Assembly: GCF_900099655.1 (NCBI RefSeq)
Contig: NZ_FNDC01000023.1
Span: 1 to 39,013 of the forward strand
Length of the DNA: 39,013 nucleotides
Direction: 5' to 3'
Source: Planococcus glaciei
GTDB taxonomy: Bacteria > Bacillota > Bacilli > Bacillales_A > Planococcaceae
The first letter of the stretch is position 1; each line of letters begins with the position of its first letter. The position numbers and the translations under genes are program-made. Below, in pieces: positions 7,124 to 15,289 of the stretch. Under the pieces are notes generated by a model. It did not search any database. It was not told the DNA's origin and saw nothing but the letters and a program-made list of their open reading frames with translations.

Positions 7124-8123
7124 ATTAATGGATAGCCCTTGGTTTTTGCGAATTATGGCCCTTCTGTTAGCATTTCTTTTATTCTTTTCGGTTAAAGCCG
7201 ACGAAGACGCTGCAAACTCCGCGAACAATGGCACGATTACGGAAGAAATCGAAGGCGTCGAGCTGGAAGTTTTTTATGGGGACACCAACCTGATGGTGAG
7301 CGGCTTGCCAGAGATGGCGGACTTGACGATTTCCGGTCCGACTAGTGCCGTGCAGACGACGCGCCAACTGAAAGATTTCACTTTGTTTGTGGACCTGCGC
7401 AATTTGCCGATTGGCGAACACCGGGTGCCTATACAGACTGAGAACTTGTCAGAACAGCTGAGGGTCCAAATAGATCCGGCTTTTGTAGACATCACCATCG
7501 AAGAACGGGTAACCCAGGAGTTCCGGATCGACCCGGAAATGAATGAACGCTTGTTAAAAGAAGGATTTGTTTTAGAGGAAATTTCAGCGGAGCCGAAAAC
7601 CGCTTCGGTGACAGGCCCGAAAAGTGTCATTGATGCCATCAGTTTTGTGAAAGCGACCGTTACCGGTGAGCCGGGCGTCAATGAATCTTTTACAACCGAG
7701 GCCCGAATCCGGGTGTTGGCAAATGATTTGACGAAATTGGAGAATGTCGTGATTGAACCCGAAGTGGCAGAGGTTTCAGCCAAGATAGAAGAATACAGCA
7801 AAGAAGTGCCGGTGACCATTAAGCAAAACGGAGAAGCGCCTACGGGCGTAAAGATCGAGTCTTTGGTCCCATCGAGCGAGACGGTCCGGATTTATGGCCC
7901 GAAAAGTGCGGTGGATGCCCTGAAGGAATATGTCGTGGAAGTGAATGCGGGAATCGTTACGCCGACGGATACGACAGTGGAAGCCGAGCTGAAAGCTCCG
8001 CCAGGCACGACTTCTGTTTCGCCCAACACATTGAAAGTGGAAGCGGAAATCAGGGTCGACGAAACGGTTGAAGCACCAGAAGGCGCGGAAATTCCAGAGG
8101 TGTCAGAAAATCCGCCTTCTTAA
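7116..8123 (+). CDS. cdaR: CdaA regulator CdaR, YbbR-domain protein
   Basis: 335 aa. A single N-terminal membrane anchor (about residues 9-26) is followed by successive YbbR repeats, seen as recurring patterns such as SGPTSAV, TGPKSVIDAI and YGPKSAVDAL. It is predicted to sit on the outer face of the membrane and to modulate CdaA. The start overlaps the cdaA stop by 8 nt (translational coupling), with a GGAGG site inside cdaA. The C-terminal tail is acidic and proline-rich. The length is shorter than the ~480 aa I remember for B. subtilis CdaR, so it may have one repeat fewer. Confidence 0.9.
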   Translation: MDKLMDSPWFLRIMALLLAFLLFFSVKADEDAANSANNGTITEEIEGVELEVFYGDTNLMVSGLPEMADLTISGPTSAVQTTRQLKDFTLFVDLRNLPIGEHRVPIQTENLSEQLRVQIDPAFVDITIEERVTQEFRIDPEMNERLLKEGFVLEEISAEPKTASVTGPKSVIDAISFVKATVTGEPGVNESFTTEARIRVLANDLTKLENVVIEPEVAEVSAKIEEYSKEVPVTIKQNGEAPTGVKIESLVPSSETVRIYGPKSAVDALKEYVVEVNAGIVTPTDTTVEAELKAPPGTTSVSPNTLKVEAEIRVDETVEAPEGAEIPEVSENPPS

Positions 8124-8138
8124 CTGGCAGGTCTGGAT

Positions 8139-8165
8139 TTGATATTTGAATAAAACATGTATAAT
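8139..8165 (+). promoter_or_regulatory. Predicted internal promoter for glmM
   Basis: TTGATA (8139-8144) and a perfect TATAAT (8160-8165), with a short 15-nt spacer, in the 80-nt cdaR-glmM gap. Confidence 0.5.
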
Positions 8166-8203
8166 GAAGCGAGATAAAGCTATAGATTGAAGGAGAGAAA
8201 AGA

Positions 8204-9553
8204 ATGGGAAAATATTTTGGAACTGACGGGGTGCGGGGTGTTGCGAACAGCGAGTTGACACCTGAATTGGCATTTAAATTAGGGCGCTTCGGCGGCTATA
8301 TCTTAACAAAAAGCTCGAAAGACAAACCGAAAGTATTGATTGGCCGTGATACACGGATTTCAGGCGAAATGCTGGAAGGTGCGCTTGCAGCAGGCTTATT
8401 GTCTGTCGGCGCGGAAGTTATGCGCCTTGGCGTCATCAGTACACCAGGGGTTGCTTATTTAACACGTGTCATGAGTGCAGAAGCAGGCGTCATGATTTCA
8501 GCTTCCCACAATCCTGTGGAAGACAACGGCATCAAATTCTTTGGTTCTGACGGATTTAAATTGTCGGATGAGCAGGAGCTGGAAATTGAAGCTTTGCTTG
8601 ATGCAGAAGAAGATACATTGCCGCGCCCGACCGGCGGCGACCTTGGCAGCATTACGGATTATTTCGAAGGCGGCCAGAAATACATCCAGTATTTGAAACA
8701 GGCAGTCGACGAAGAATTTACCGGACTCCACGTGGCACTGGATTGTGCACACGGTGCCACTTCTTCACTTGCTACGCATGTGTTCGCTGATTTGGATGCG
8801 GACATTTCGTCAATGGGCGCTTCACCGAATGGTTTGAATATCAACGATAAAGTGGGCTCTACCCATCCTGAAAAATTGGCTGAACTGGTAGTTGCCAAAA
8901 AAGCGGATGTGGGCTTGGCGTTTGACGGCGACGGCGACCGGTTGATTGCTGTAGATGAAAAAGGGCAAATCGTCGATGGGGATCAGATTATGTACATAAT
9001 CGGAAAGTATCTGCATTCAGAAGGCCGATTAAAGAAAAACACCGTCGTATCCACTGTCATGAGCAATATGGGCTTTTACAAAGCACTTGAAAGCCATGGC
9101 ATGGAAAGCAAGCAGACAGCTGTCGGCGACCGCTATGTGGTAGAAGAAATGAAGAAAAACGGCTACAATCTTGGCGGCGAACAGTCCGGCCACATCATTT
9201 TCCTGGATTACAACACCACAGGCGATGGTTTATTGACTGGCATGCAGCTGGTCAACATCATGAAAGTGACAGGCAAAAAACTTTCTGAATTAGCAGGAGA
9301 GATGACCATCTTCCCTCAAAAACTTGTCAATATCCGCGTGACGGATAAGCATGCGGTTACAGACAACGCAAAAGTGGCAGCAGCCATTGCTGAAGTAGAA
9401 AAGGACATGGCTGGGAACGGCCGCGTGCTGGTGCGTCCTTCCGGTACAGAACCGCTTGTGCGGGTAATGGTGGAAGCGGCTTCGGCAGAAGACTGCGAGC
9501 AATATGTAGAGCAAATCGCGAAAGTTGTCCGGGCCGAAATGGGCTTAAATTAA
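8204..9553 (+). CDS. glmM: Phosphoglucosamine mutase GlmM
   Basis: 449 aa, full length for the family. Converts glucosamine-6-phosphate to glucosamine-1-phosphate for UDP-GlcNAc and peptidoglycan synthesis. The N-terminus [12 protein letters not shown], the phosphoserine loop ISASHNP (Ser101), the Mg-binding DGDGDR and the C-terminal phosphate-binding RPSGTEP are all intact. An AAGGAGAG site precedes the ATG. It is downstream of cdaA-cdaR, where GlmM is known to bind and inhibit CdaA, and upstream of glmS, which makes its substrate. Confidence 0.97.
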   Translation: MGKYFGTDGVRGVANSELTPELAFKLGRFGGYILTKSSKDKPKVLIGRDTRISGEMLEGALAAGLLSVGAEVMRLGVISTPGVAYLTRVMSAEAGVMISASHNPVEDNGIKFFGSDGFKLSDEQELEIEALLDAEEDTLPRPTGGDLGSITDYFEGGQKYIQYLKQAVDEEFTGLHVALDCAHGATSSLATHVFADLDADISSMGASPNGLNINDKVGSTHPEKLAELVVAKKADVGLAFDGDGDRLIAVDEKGQIVDGDQIMYIIGKYLHSEGRLKKNTVVSTVMSNMGFYKALESHGMESKQTAVGDRYVVEEMKKNGYNLGGEQSGHIIFLDYNTTGDGLLTGMQLVNIMKVTGKKLSELAGEMTIFPQKLVNIRVTDKHAVTDNAKVAAAIAEVEKDMAGNGRVLVRPSGTEPLVRVMVEAASAEDCEQYVEQIAKVVRAEMGLN

Positions 9554-9559
9554 TACAAG

Positions 9560-9601
9560 AAACCGGTTTGAAAGGCGGAAGCCTTTTAGACCGGTTTTTT
9601 G
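9560..9601 (+). terminator. glmM terminator
   Basis: Long stem AAACCGGTTTGAAAGGC / GCCTTTTAGACCGGTTT with a GGAA loop, a few mismatched or wobble pairs, and a T-run. It ends the cdaA-cdaR-glmM transcript. Confidence 0.9.
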
Positions 9602-9633
9602 GTATTATCAGGATTTATTTTGATAAGGTTTTG

Positions 9634-9662
9634 TTGACGGACGTCCGTCGGCAAGGTATGAT
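9634..9662 (+). promoter_or_regulatory. Predicted sigma-A promoter of glmS
   Basis: TTGACG (9634-9639), 17-nt spacer, TATGAT (9657-9662). Transcription would start near 9669, ~60 nt before the ribozyme cleavage site. Confidence 0.7.
9636..9649. promoter_or_regulatory. 14-bp palindrome within glmS promoter
   Basis: GACGGACGTCCGTC is perfectly self-complementary and spans the end of the -35 and the start of the spacer. The position is that of a repressor operator; the form resembles TetR-family sites. No regulator is identified. Confidence 0.45.
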
Positions 9663-9727
9663 AAACTTGCCTAGGTTTAGGCCGCCAAAAAAGGGGGATA
9701 ATAAGGCGTACGAGGAAAACAGTTAAA

Positions 9728-9890
9728 GCGCCAGTACTGGGGAAATCGGATGGACAAATCACTTCCCAGTAGACGAGGAGGAGGAGTATCGAGATTTCGG
9801 CGGATACCTCCCGGCCGCGAAGCCCGGTCGTAATATCCAGCATTTAAAGCAGTTGAGCGATCGGCTGTACAACGATGCGGATGGGCTCAC
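9728..9890 (+). ncRNA. glmS ribozyme riboswitch
   Basis: Conserved glmS catalytic RNA. Expected cleavage is between A9727 and G9728, immediately before GCGCC. The core elements GACGAGG (9772-9778), TTTCGGCGGAT and CTCCCGGCC are present. P2 forms from ACTGGG/CCCAGT, P3 from GGCCG / CGGTC, and the P4 pairing can be drawn between ATCC-A-GCAT (9835-9843) and ATGCGGAT (9875-9882). In this family glucosamine-6-phosphate is the cofactor for self-cleavage, which leads to mRNA decay and lowers GlmS. With the promoter and terminator, it fills the ~400-nt glmM-glmS gap. Confidence 0.94.
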
Positions 9891-9957
9891 GACAAGTGTT
9901 TGCGGACATGTGCAAACGCTCATTTTGATTTTATTAGGAAAGCGGAGGAATTACATT

Positions 9958-11760
9958 ATGTGTGGAATCGTCGGGTATATTGGAGAAAATGATTCAAAAG
10001 AAATCTTGTTAAAAGGCTTGGAAAGACTAGAATACCGTGGCTATGATTCAGCAGGGATTGCTGTACGCAACGGCAAAGGCATTACGGTTTTTAAAGAAAA
10101 AGGGCGCATTGCGGATCTGCGCGCAGTAGTGGAAGACGAAGTGACGGGAACAAGCGGGATTGGGCACACGCGCTGGGCTACTCACGGAAAACCGAACCGC
10201 GTAAACGCTCACCCTCACCAAAACGACAACGACCGTTTTACTTTGGTTCATAACGGCGTTATCGAGAACTACCATCACATTCAGCGCGACTATTTGGCGG
10301 ATGTACAAATGGAGTCAGACACGGATACGGAGATCATCGTGCAATTGATCGGCAAATTCGTAGCAGAAGGCATGACAACGCAAGAAGCTTTCAGCAAAAC
10401 ATTGACGTTGCTTAAAGGGTCATACGCGATCGCATTATTGGACGCCGAAGAAGAGCAGACCATTTTCGTAGCGAAAAACAAAAGCCCATTGCTTGTCGGA
10501 CTTGGAGACGGCTTTAACGTAGTTGCAAGTGACGCGATGGCTATGCTTCAAATCACAGACCAATTTGTGGAATTGATGGACAAGGAAATCGTGATCGTGC
10601 GCAAAGACAGCGTGGAGATTTTGACACTGGATGGTGAGAAAGTAAGCCGCCAGCCATTTAAAGCTGAAATTGACATGAGCGATATTGAAAAAGGAACTTA
10701 CCCTCACTATATGCTGAAAGAAATTGATGAGCAGCCGGCAGTGATGCGCAAAATCATCCAAGCTTACCAAGGCGCTGATGAAAAATTGACGATCCAGCCT
10801 GAAATCATTGAGGCGTTGAAAGACGCAGACCGCATCCACATCATCGCTGCTGGTACAAGCTACCATGCAGGACTGATTGGCAAAGAATACTTGGAAAAAA
10901 TGGCTCAGATTCCGGTAGAAGTGCACGTAGCCAGCGAATTCGGCTACAACATGCCGCTTCTTTCAGAAAAACCGTTGTTCATCTTCATTTCACAATCAGG
11001 TGAAACAGCAGACAGCCGCCAAGTATTGGTGAAGATCAAAGAACTGGGACATCCATCGTTGACAATCACGAACGTAGCGGGCTCTACGCTATCGCGTGAA
11101 GCGGATTACACGTTATTGCTGTACGCAGGCCCGGAAATCGCTGTAGCGTCTACAAAAGCCTACACAGCGCAAATTGCGGTCCTTTCGATTCTTGCAGCGG
11201 TTACTGCGCAGTCTAAAGGCATCGACATCGGCTTTGACCTGGTGCAGGAACTTGGAATTGTAGCGAACGGCATCCAAGCGCAAGTGGACATGAAAGAAGA
11301 AATGGAGCAAATTGCCCGTGACTTCCTTTCCACGACACGCAACTGCTTCTTTATCGGCCGCGTAATGGACTACTTCGTTGGCCTTGAAGGCGCATTGAAA
11401 TTGAAAGAGATTTCGTATATCCAAGCGGAAGGCTTCGCCGGCGGCGAATTGAAGCACGGTACAATCGCTTTGATCGAAGAAGGCACGCCAGTAATTGCGC
11501 TTGCAACACAAGAAGCGGTTAACTTGAGCATCCGCGGAAACGTAAAAGAAGTAGCGGCACGCGGCGCTCACCCATGCATCATTTCGATGGAAGGCCTGCA
11601 AGAAGAAGGCGATAGCCTTGTGCTTCCAAAAGTACACGAATTGCTGTCTCCGCTGGTATCGGTTATCCCGATGCAGTTGATCTCTTACTACGCAGCGCTT
11701 CACCGCGACTGTGACGTTGATAAGCCGCGTAACTTGGCTAAATCGGTTACAGTTGAATAA
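9958..11760 (+). CDS. glmS: Glutamine-fructose-6-phosphate aminotransferase (isomerizing) GlmS
   Basis: 600 aa from ATG 9958. This start places the catalytic Cys at position 2 (MCGIVGYIG), exposed after Met removal, with GCGGAGGA as ribosome site; the in-frame upstream extension covers the ribozyme. The N-terminal glutaminase domain (to about residue 240) contains GHTRWATHG. The C-terminal isomerase has two SIS domains with SQSGETADS and the final LAKSVTVE. It makes glucosamine-6-phosphate from fructose-6-phosphate and glutamine, feeding GlmM. Expression is controlled by the upstream ribozyme. Confidence 0.98.
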   Translation: MCGIVGYIGENDSKEILLKGLERLEYRGYDSAGIAVRNGKGITVFKEKGRIADLRAVVEDEVTGTSGIGHTRWATHGKPNRVNAHPHQNDNDRFTLVHNGVIENYHHIQRDYLADVQMESDTDTEIIVQLIGKFVAEGMTTQEAFSKTLTLLKGSYAIALLDAEEEQTIFVAKNKSPLLVGLGDGFNVVASDAMAMLQITDQFVELMDKEIVIVRKDSVEILTLDGEKVSRQPFKAEIDMSDIEKGTYPHYMLKEIDEQPAVMRKIIQAYQGADEKLTIQPEIIEALKDADRIHIIAAGTSYHAGLIGKEYLEKMAQIPVEVHVASEFGYNMPLLSEKPLFIFISQSGETADSRQVLVKIKELGHPSLTITNVAGSTLSREADYTLLLYAGPEIAVASTKAYTAQIAVLSILAAVTAQSKGIDIGFDLVQELGIVANGIQAQVDMKEEMEQIARDFLSTTRNCFFIGRVMDYFVGLEGALKLKEISYIQAEGFAGGELKHGTIALIEEGTPVIALATQEAVNLSIRGNVKEVAARGAHPCIISMEGLQEEGDSLVLPKVHELLSPLVSVIPMQLISYYAALHRDCDVDKPRNLAKSVTVE

Positions 11761-11779
11761 GTGAAATTAAGAAAGCTGG

Positions 11780-11815
11780 GCCCGCTAATTCTTTATGGAA
11801 TTAGCGGGCTTTTTA
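11780..11815 (+). terminator. glmS terminator
   Basis: Eleven-pair stem GCCCGCTAATT / AATTAGCGGGC with an 8-nt loop and a T-run. Confidence 0.9.
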
Positions 11816-11837
11816 ATGTTTCGGCCAGTTAGACAAT

Positions 11838-11868
11838 AAAAAAAAGAGCAGGGGAAACCTGCTCCTTT
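11838..11868 (-). terminator. Terminator of the yoaS-yozG pair
   Basis: Seven-pair stem GAGCAGG / CCTGCTC with a GGAAA loop. The A8 tract on its left becomes a T-run on the minus strand, ~20 nt after the regulator stop codon. Confidence 0.8.
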
Positions 11869-11888
11869 TGGTATTAATTTGTTCATTT

Positions 11889-12110
11889 TCACTTCTCTTG
11901 CACATTCTCAGCTCTGTACTCCAATATATCTCCCGGCTGGCAGTCCAGCGCTTTGCAGATAGCTTCAAGCGTAGACAAGCGGACTGCTTTCGCTTTGCCG
12001 TTTTTTAGGATGGACAAGTTGGCCATTGTGATGCCGACTCGTTCCGAGAGTTCCGTGACGCTCATTTTCCGTTTCGCCAGCATAACGTCAATATTGATTA
12101 TAATTGCCAT
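11889..12110 (-). CDS. Small XRE/Cro-type regulator, YozG-like
   Basis: 73 aa, essentially one helix-turn-helix domain: KRKMSVTELSERVGITMANLSILKNGKAKAVR, then the usual C-terminal block LEAICKALDCQPGDILEY. Such small Cro-like proteins pair with DUF2975 membrane proteins (YozG with YoaS in B. subtilis), and the same pairing is seen here with a 9-nt gap. It probably regulates its own two-gene operon; the 11-bp inverted repeat at 12642-12668 is the obvious target. The effect on the membrane partner is unknown. Confidence 0.85.
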   Translation of the reverse strand: MAIIINIDVMLAKRKMSVTELSERVGITMANLSILKNGKAKAVRLSTLEAICKALDCQPGDILEYRAENVQEK

Positions 12111-12119
12111 ATTCTCACC

Positions 12120-12599
12120 TCAGACCGTTAAATCGTTTTCAGATTTTATATCGATGGCATTTTGCAGCAGCTTTTGAAGAACCGCCGCGAAAACGGCGAT
12201 TACCATGGCGCCAAATGTAATGATCATGCCGATGCCGCCGAGTCCCGGAGCATCGTCCACCTGTGCCATATACAGAATGATGGGCAGGCACAAAATATAC
12301 AGGACTGTAATGGCGATGGCGCAGTACTTGATATTCTTCAGCGCCTTAACCGACCGCTCAGAAAATGCGATGTTTTTATCAATGTAACCCAGCAGCTTTA
12401 AGGTTTGGTACAAAGCTGTGAAATAAGCGACCGCTGTCAAATACATGGCGATCAGAAAGACGTATTGCAAAAAAGCCCATTGTGGAATGATTTCCGCTAC
12501 AAATGAAGAAAGCGGCGGCACCACAAATATACAGACTGCCAAGACCGGAATAGCCATCAGGATAATCACGGCCTTCAAAAAAAGTGTTTCCCGTTTCAT
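12120..12599 (-). CDS. DUF2975 membrane protein, YoaS-like
   Basis: 159 aa with four predicted membrane helices (about residues 8-32, 42-65, 92-111 and 122-143). A central loop contains LKLLGYIDKNIAFSERSVKALKNIKYCA, the DUF2975 signature. The function of the family is unknown. It is the first gene of a two-gene minus-strand operon with the downstream Cro-like regulator. The start follows an AGGTG site. Confidence 0.8.
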   Translation of the reverse strand: MKRETLFLKAVIILMAIPVLAVCIFVVPPLSSFVAEIIPQWAFLQYVFLIAMYLTAVAYFTALYQTLKLLGYIDKNIAFSERSVKALKNIKYCAIAITVLYILCLPIILYMAQVDDAPGLGGIGMIITFGAMVIAVFAAVLQKLLQNAIDIKSENDLTV

Positions 12600-12641
12600 C
12601 TAAAGCACCTCACTTAACTATTGATAGGTATAGTTTAACAT

Positions 12642-12668
12642 ATATTTTATCGTTTTGCGATAAAATAT
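12642..12668. promoter_or_regulatory. 11-bp perfect inverted repeat upstream of the DUF2975 gene
   Basis: ATATTTTATCG (12642-12652) and CGATAAAATAT (12658-12668), separated by TTTTG. It lies ~45 nt before the start of the minus-strand operon, in the promoter zone. Probably an operator, possibly for the YozG-like protein. Confidence 0.5.
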
Positions 12669-12944
12669 TATCTATAAGCAATAATAAAAGCCCTTTCTGC
12701 TATTTCGATTCCTGTGTCAGCCTATTCCCGAATATAGGGAGCGAAATTCCTGCTTGCTTTAAAGAGAAGCTGTTTTCCTTCTGAATTTTTACGAATCTAC
12801 CCAGCCTGAAATTAAGTAATCAGTATAGCGATAGAACGTTTTTGTTGCCTTCTAAAATATATAACAATAAGTATTTATTCTTAAACTGAGATTTAGTGCG
12901 AAAGAATGAGTTTGAGCGGAAAGTCAATAAAGTTGACGGAATTA
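12669..12944. other. Intergenic stretch without a recognised gene
   Basis: About 275 nt of AT-rich sequence between the divergent DUF2975 operon and the NCS1 gene. I find no convincing ribosome-binding site with an ORF, no tRNA and no repeat. A short minus-strand frame here has no start site support. Confidence 0.5.
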
Positions 12945-12953
12945 TGCTAAAAT
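12945..12953 (+). promoter_or_regulatory. Possible extended -10 promoter for the NCS1 permease
   Basis: TG-C-TAAAAT is an extended -10 about 150 nt before the permease start. A TTGACG at 12933-12938 is too close (9 nt) to serve as its -35. Confidence 0.35.
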
Positions 12954-12954
12954 A

Positions 12955-13090
12955 AAAAAGCGAGTGGTTTATCCGTCTTCTGTCATAGAAGTGACGGATA
13001 AAATGCACCTGTTTTTTTTTGCTTTTTCGCAAGGCTCTACGCCTTCCCGGCATTGCGCTGAAAGCAAAAAACCAAACACATTATTGAAAG
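12955..13090 (+). ncRNA. Structured 5' leader of NCS1 permease mRNA (class unknown)
   Basis: Two hairpins are visible. The first is a 10-pair stem TTTATCCGTC (12968-12977) / GACGGATAAA (12993-13002), extended by TTCT/AGAA inside. It is followed by a T9 run (13012-13020) that does not directly abut it. The second pairs GCTTT...CGCAA (13021-13032) with TTGCG...AAAGC (13053-13065), with an inner AGGC/GCCT. The segment 13021-13027 could alternatively pair with AAAAAGC at 12955-12961, if the RNA starts early enough. It matches no riboswitch class I know. Confidence 0.35.
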
Positions 13091-13102
13091 GAAGATGATT
13101 GA

Positions 13103-14581
13103 ATGAGATCTGATATTACCGCAGATCACCGATTGAGAGAAAAAGAGCCAAGAGAGAAAAAATTAAATGAAAAAGTGGCGAAACAAAAAGAACTAAAGCA
13201 AAAAGAAATAAGGCCAGAACACGAAACCAGCGGTGATTATACGTTTGACCGAGTCCCAAGGGACGAACGTAAAATGGGATGGCTAAGCATCACCAATATC
13301 ACCTTCGGCATCGCAACTGCGATTTTTTATTTTCAGATGGGCAGTGTCATGGCTTTGCAGTTTGGAGCTGCTAATGCCATCATCTCAGCCGTTTACGCTA
13401 TTATCGTAGCCGGTATACTGGGCACCATTATTGTGTATTTGTCCGCTAAATCGGGCATGAACGTTAACTTACTATCCCGCGGAGGATTCGGCTATATCGG
13501 AGCCTCATTAACCTCACTCATCTACGCATCCAACTTTATTATGTATTGTGCTTTTGAAGGCATGATACTCGTCGCAGCTGTCCATGCATATTTCCCCGCA
13601 ATCCCCATGTGGATTCTCATCATCCTCTTCGGTTCAATCGTCATTCCGTTAAACTGGTTTGGCATCAAGCAATTGGACAAGCTGCAAAAATGGTCGTTGC
13701 CGCTTTTCGGCATCTTTTTAATCGCTGCCATCGTGATGGCATTTAAACAGCCTTCCCTTTATAACGGCAGCTTCTGGACATATATGCCTGAAGGCGTCCA
13801 AATAGGCGGAACAGCCTTGCTGTTGTGCATTGGCATGCAGCACGGCATCATGGGACTGACGGCATTGATCGCTTCCGACTATGCGCGGTTCTTGAAACCG
13901 AAAGACTTGAAGATTGGTTCGGTCGCTATCGGTTTTATTCCGCAGATTTTCTGTTTTGGTGTCATGGGAGGCCTTGGCATCTGGTTCGGTGTTACCTTGG
14001 GCGAATCCAATCCGGGCATTTACATCGTGGTGCTGCTCGGGCTTGGCGGCGTGATTTTTACCATGCTGACGCAAATCCGCATCAACATCACGAATATCTA
14101 CAGCAGCTCCCTGTCGCTGTCCAGTTTCTTTGAAAACATGTTTAAGTTTACCCCGGGACGCCGCTTCTGGGTTGTCGCTGCAGGTGTCATTGCCATGGCT
14201 TTGATGCTTGGAGGCATCGTCGACCATCTGGGCACAGCCATGACGTTCCAAGGCGTTGCACTTATGACATGGGCTTCCATTCTGGTGACGGACGCCTTGG
14301 TCGTGAAGAAAATGCTGAAAATCGGTCCTGGCTATTATGAGTCACGGCAAGAAAATCTGTACAAATGGAATCCGGTCGGCGTAGTCTCGCTGATTGTGCC
14401 AAGCGTTTTAGGCACGATTGCCGCACTTGGCTATATGGGAACTTTCCTGCAAAGCACAGCGGCATTTTTCGCTGCCATCTTAGCGGCGGTATTGACTACA
14501 GGGCTGGCCATTTTAACAAAAGGGCATTACTATGTGAAAAAAGAAGTGACGGATATTCCTAAAGAAGATTATATTGCCTGA
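13103..14581 (+). CDS. NCS1-family nucleobase/cytosine-type permease
   Basis: 492 aa, about twelve membrane helices from residue ~58. The sequence around GWLSITNITFGIATAIFYFQMGSV and GGFGYIGASLTSLIYASNFIMYCAFEG follows the nucleobase:cation symporter-1 fold (cytosine, purine, allantoin, hydantoin or thiamine-precursor uptake). The substrate cannot be named. The first ~57 residues are unusual: highly charged, rich in Lys, Glu and Arg, probably helical, and longer than the short cytoplasmic tail I expect. The ATG has a GAAAGGAAG site. No catabolic gene stands beside it to hint at the substrate, and no clear terminator follows. Confidence 0.8.
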   Translation: MRSDITADHRLREKEPREKKLNEKVAKQKELKQKEIRPEHETSGDYTFDRVPRDERKMGWLSITNITFGIATAIFYFQMGSVMALQFGAANAIISAVYAIIVAGILGTIIVYLSAKSGMNVNLLSRGGFGYIGASLTSLIYASNFIMYCAFEGMILVAAVHAYFPAIPMWILIILFGSIVIPLNWFGIKQLDKLQKWSLPLFGIFLIAAIVMAFKQPSLYNGSFWTYMPEGVQIGGTALLLCIGMQHGIMGLTALIASDYARFLKPKDLKIGSVAIGFIPQIFCFGVMGGLGIWFGVTLGESNPGIYIVVLLGLGGVIFTMLTQIRINITNIYSSSLSLSSFFENMFKFTPGRRFWVVAAGVIAMALMLGGIVDHLGTAMTFQGVALMTWASILVTDALVVKKMLKIGPGYYESRQENLYKWNPVGVVSLIVPSVLGTIAALGYMGTFLQSTAAFFAAILAAVLTTGLAILTKGHYYVKKEVTDIPKEDYIA

Positions 14582-14666
14582 CAAAAAACTTTCGGGTAAA
14601 GTGTCAATAAAGAGCAAGACAGCTTCAAAGAATTGCACCTGACTTGATTTGGAGAGGATGAGCACA

Positions 14667-15161
14667 ATGACAATCACTTCAACCGTCACTTTGAATTTGG
14701 CTCGGCGCTTCTACGCAAAACCAGAAGCGGTGTTTGAAGCTTGGACAAATCCGGAAATCATGAAAAAATGGTTGTTTACAAAAGAATCGACCAACAAAAC
14801 GGCCAAAAGCGACCTTCGCCTTGGCGGAACGTGGGAAATCGTTGATTATCGGGAAGGCACCGATTACCGCGCGCTCGGCCAATACGCAGAAATCAGCCAG
14901 CCGAACAAACTGGTGTTCACGTTTAGGATGCCGCAATTCAGTGATACAGAAGACATTGTGCGGGTGTTCATCTCTCCAGTCCGGGACATGTGCGAAATGA
15001 CGTTTTCACAGGAAATCATTGTCCCGCATGAAGAAATCTGGTCAGAAGAAGACGTGGAACGGGCAAAAGCCGAATACAGTGCACAATCCGAAGAAGGTTG
15101 GGGCATGATGTTTGAAAACCTGAAACAGTTGGTCGAAACCGGCAATATGAAACCTGAATAA
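14667..15161 (+). CDS. SRPBCC / AHSA1-like protein
   Basis: 164 aa from ATG 14667, chosen because GGAGAGG (14651-14657) has normal spacing; ATG 14658 touches that site. The pattern RRFYAKPEAVFEAWTNPEIMKKW, then LRLGGTWEIVDYREG and GQYAEISQPNKLVFTF, is typical of the Activator-of-Hsp90-ATPase-like START/SRPBCC family, a hydrophobic-pocket fold often annotated as polyketide-cyclase-like. The ligand and role are unknown. It follows the permease by 85 nt without a clear terminator, so it may be partly co-transcribed. Confidence 0.8.
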   Translation: MTITSTVTLNLARRFYAKPEAVFEAWTNPEIMKKWLFTKESTNKTAKSDLRLGGTWEIVDYREGTDYRALGQYAEISQPNKLVFTFRMPQFSDTEDIVRVFISPVRDMCEMTFSQEIIVPHEEIWSEEDVERAKAEYSAQSEEGWGMMFENLKQLVETGNMKPE

Positions 15162-15173
15162 GAAAAGATATAG

Positions 15174-15214
15174 ACCCCGGAAAGTGTTTCAGCGCTTTCC
15201 GGGGTTTCTTTTTG
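15174..15214 (+). terminator. Terminator of the SRPBCC gene
   Basis: Thirteen-pair stem ACCCCGGAAAGTG / CGCTTTCCGGGGT (one wobble) with a 6-nt loop and a T-rich tail. Confidence 0.88.
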
Positions 15215-15289
15215 GATTTTGAAGAGCAGGAATCGGCGGCTTGAAAATCGAAATAAGGTAGCAATCCGACAAAGAAGGGGAAGGTCTTT

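Noticed and set aside
12820..13053. 77-codon minus-strand ORF upstream of the NCS1 gene
   Set aside because: No ribosome-binding site, low-complexity basic composition, and it crosses the leader hairpins.
12955..13090. Known riboswitch class (purine, TPP, preQ1, guanidine) in the NCS1 leader
   Set aside because: None of the conserved cores of these classes is present; kept only as an unassigned structured leader.
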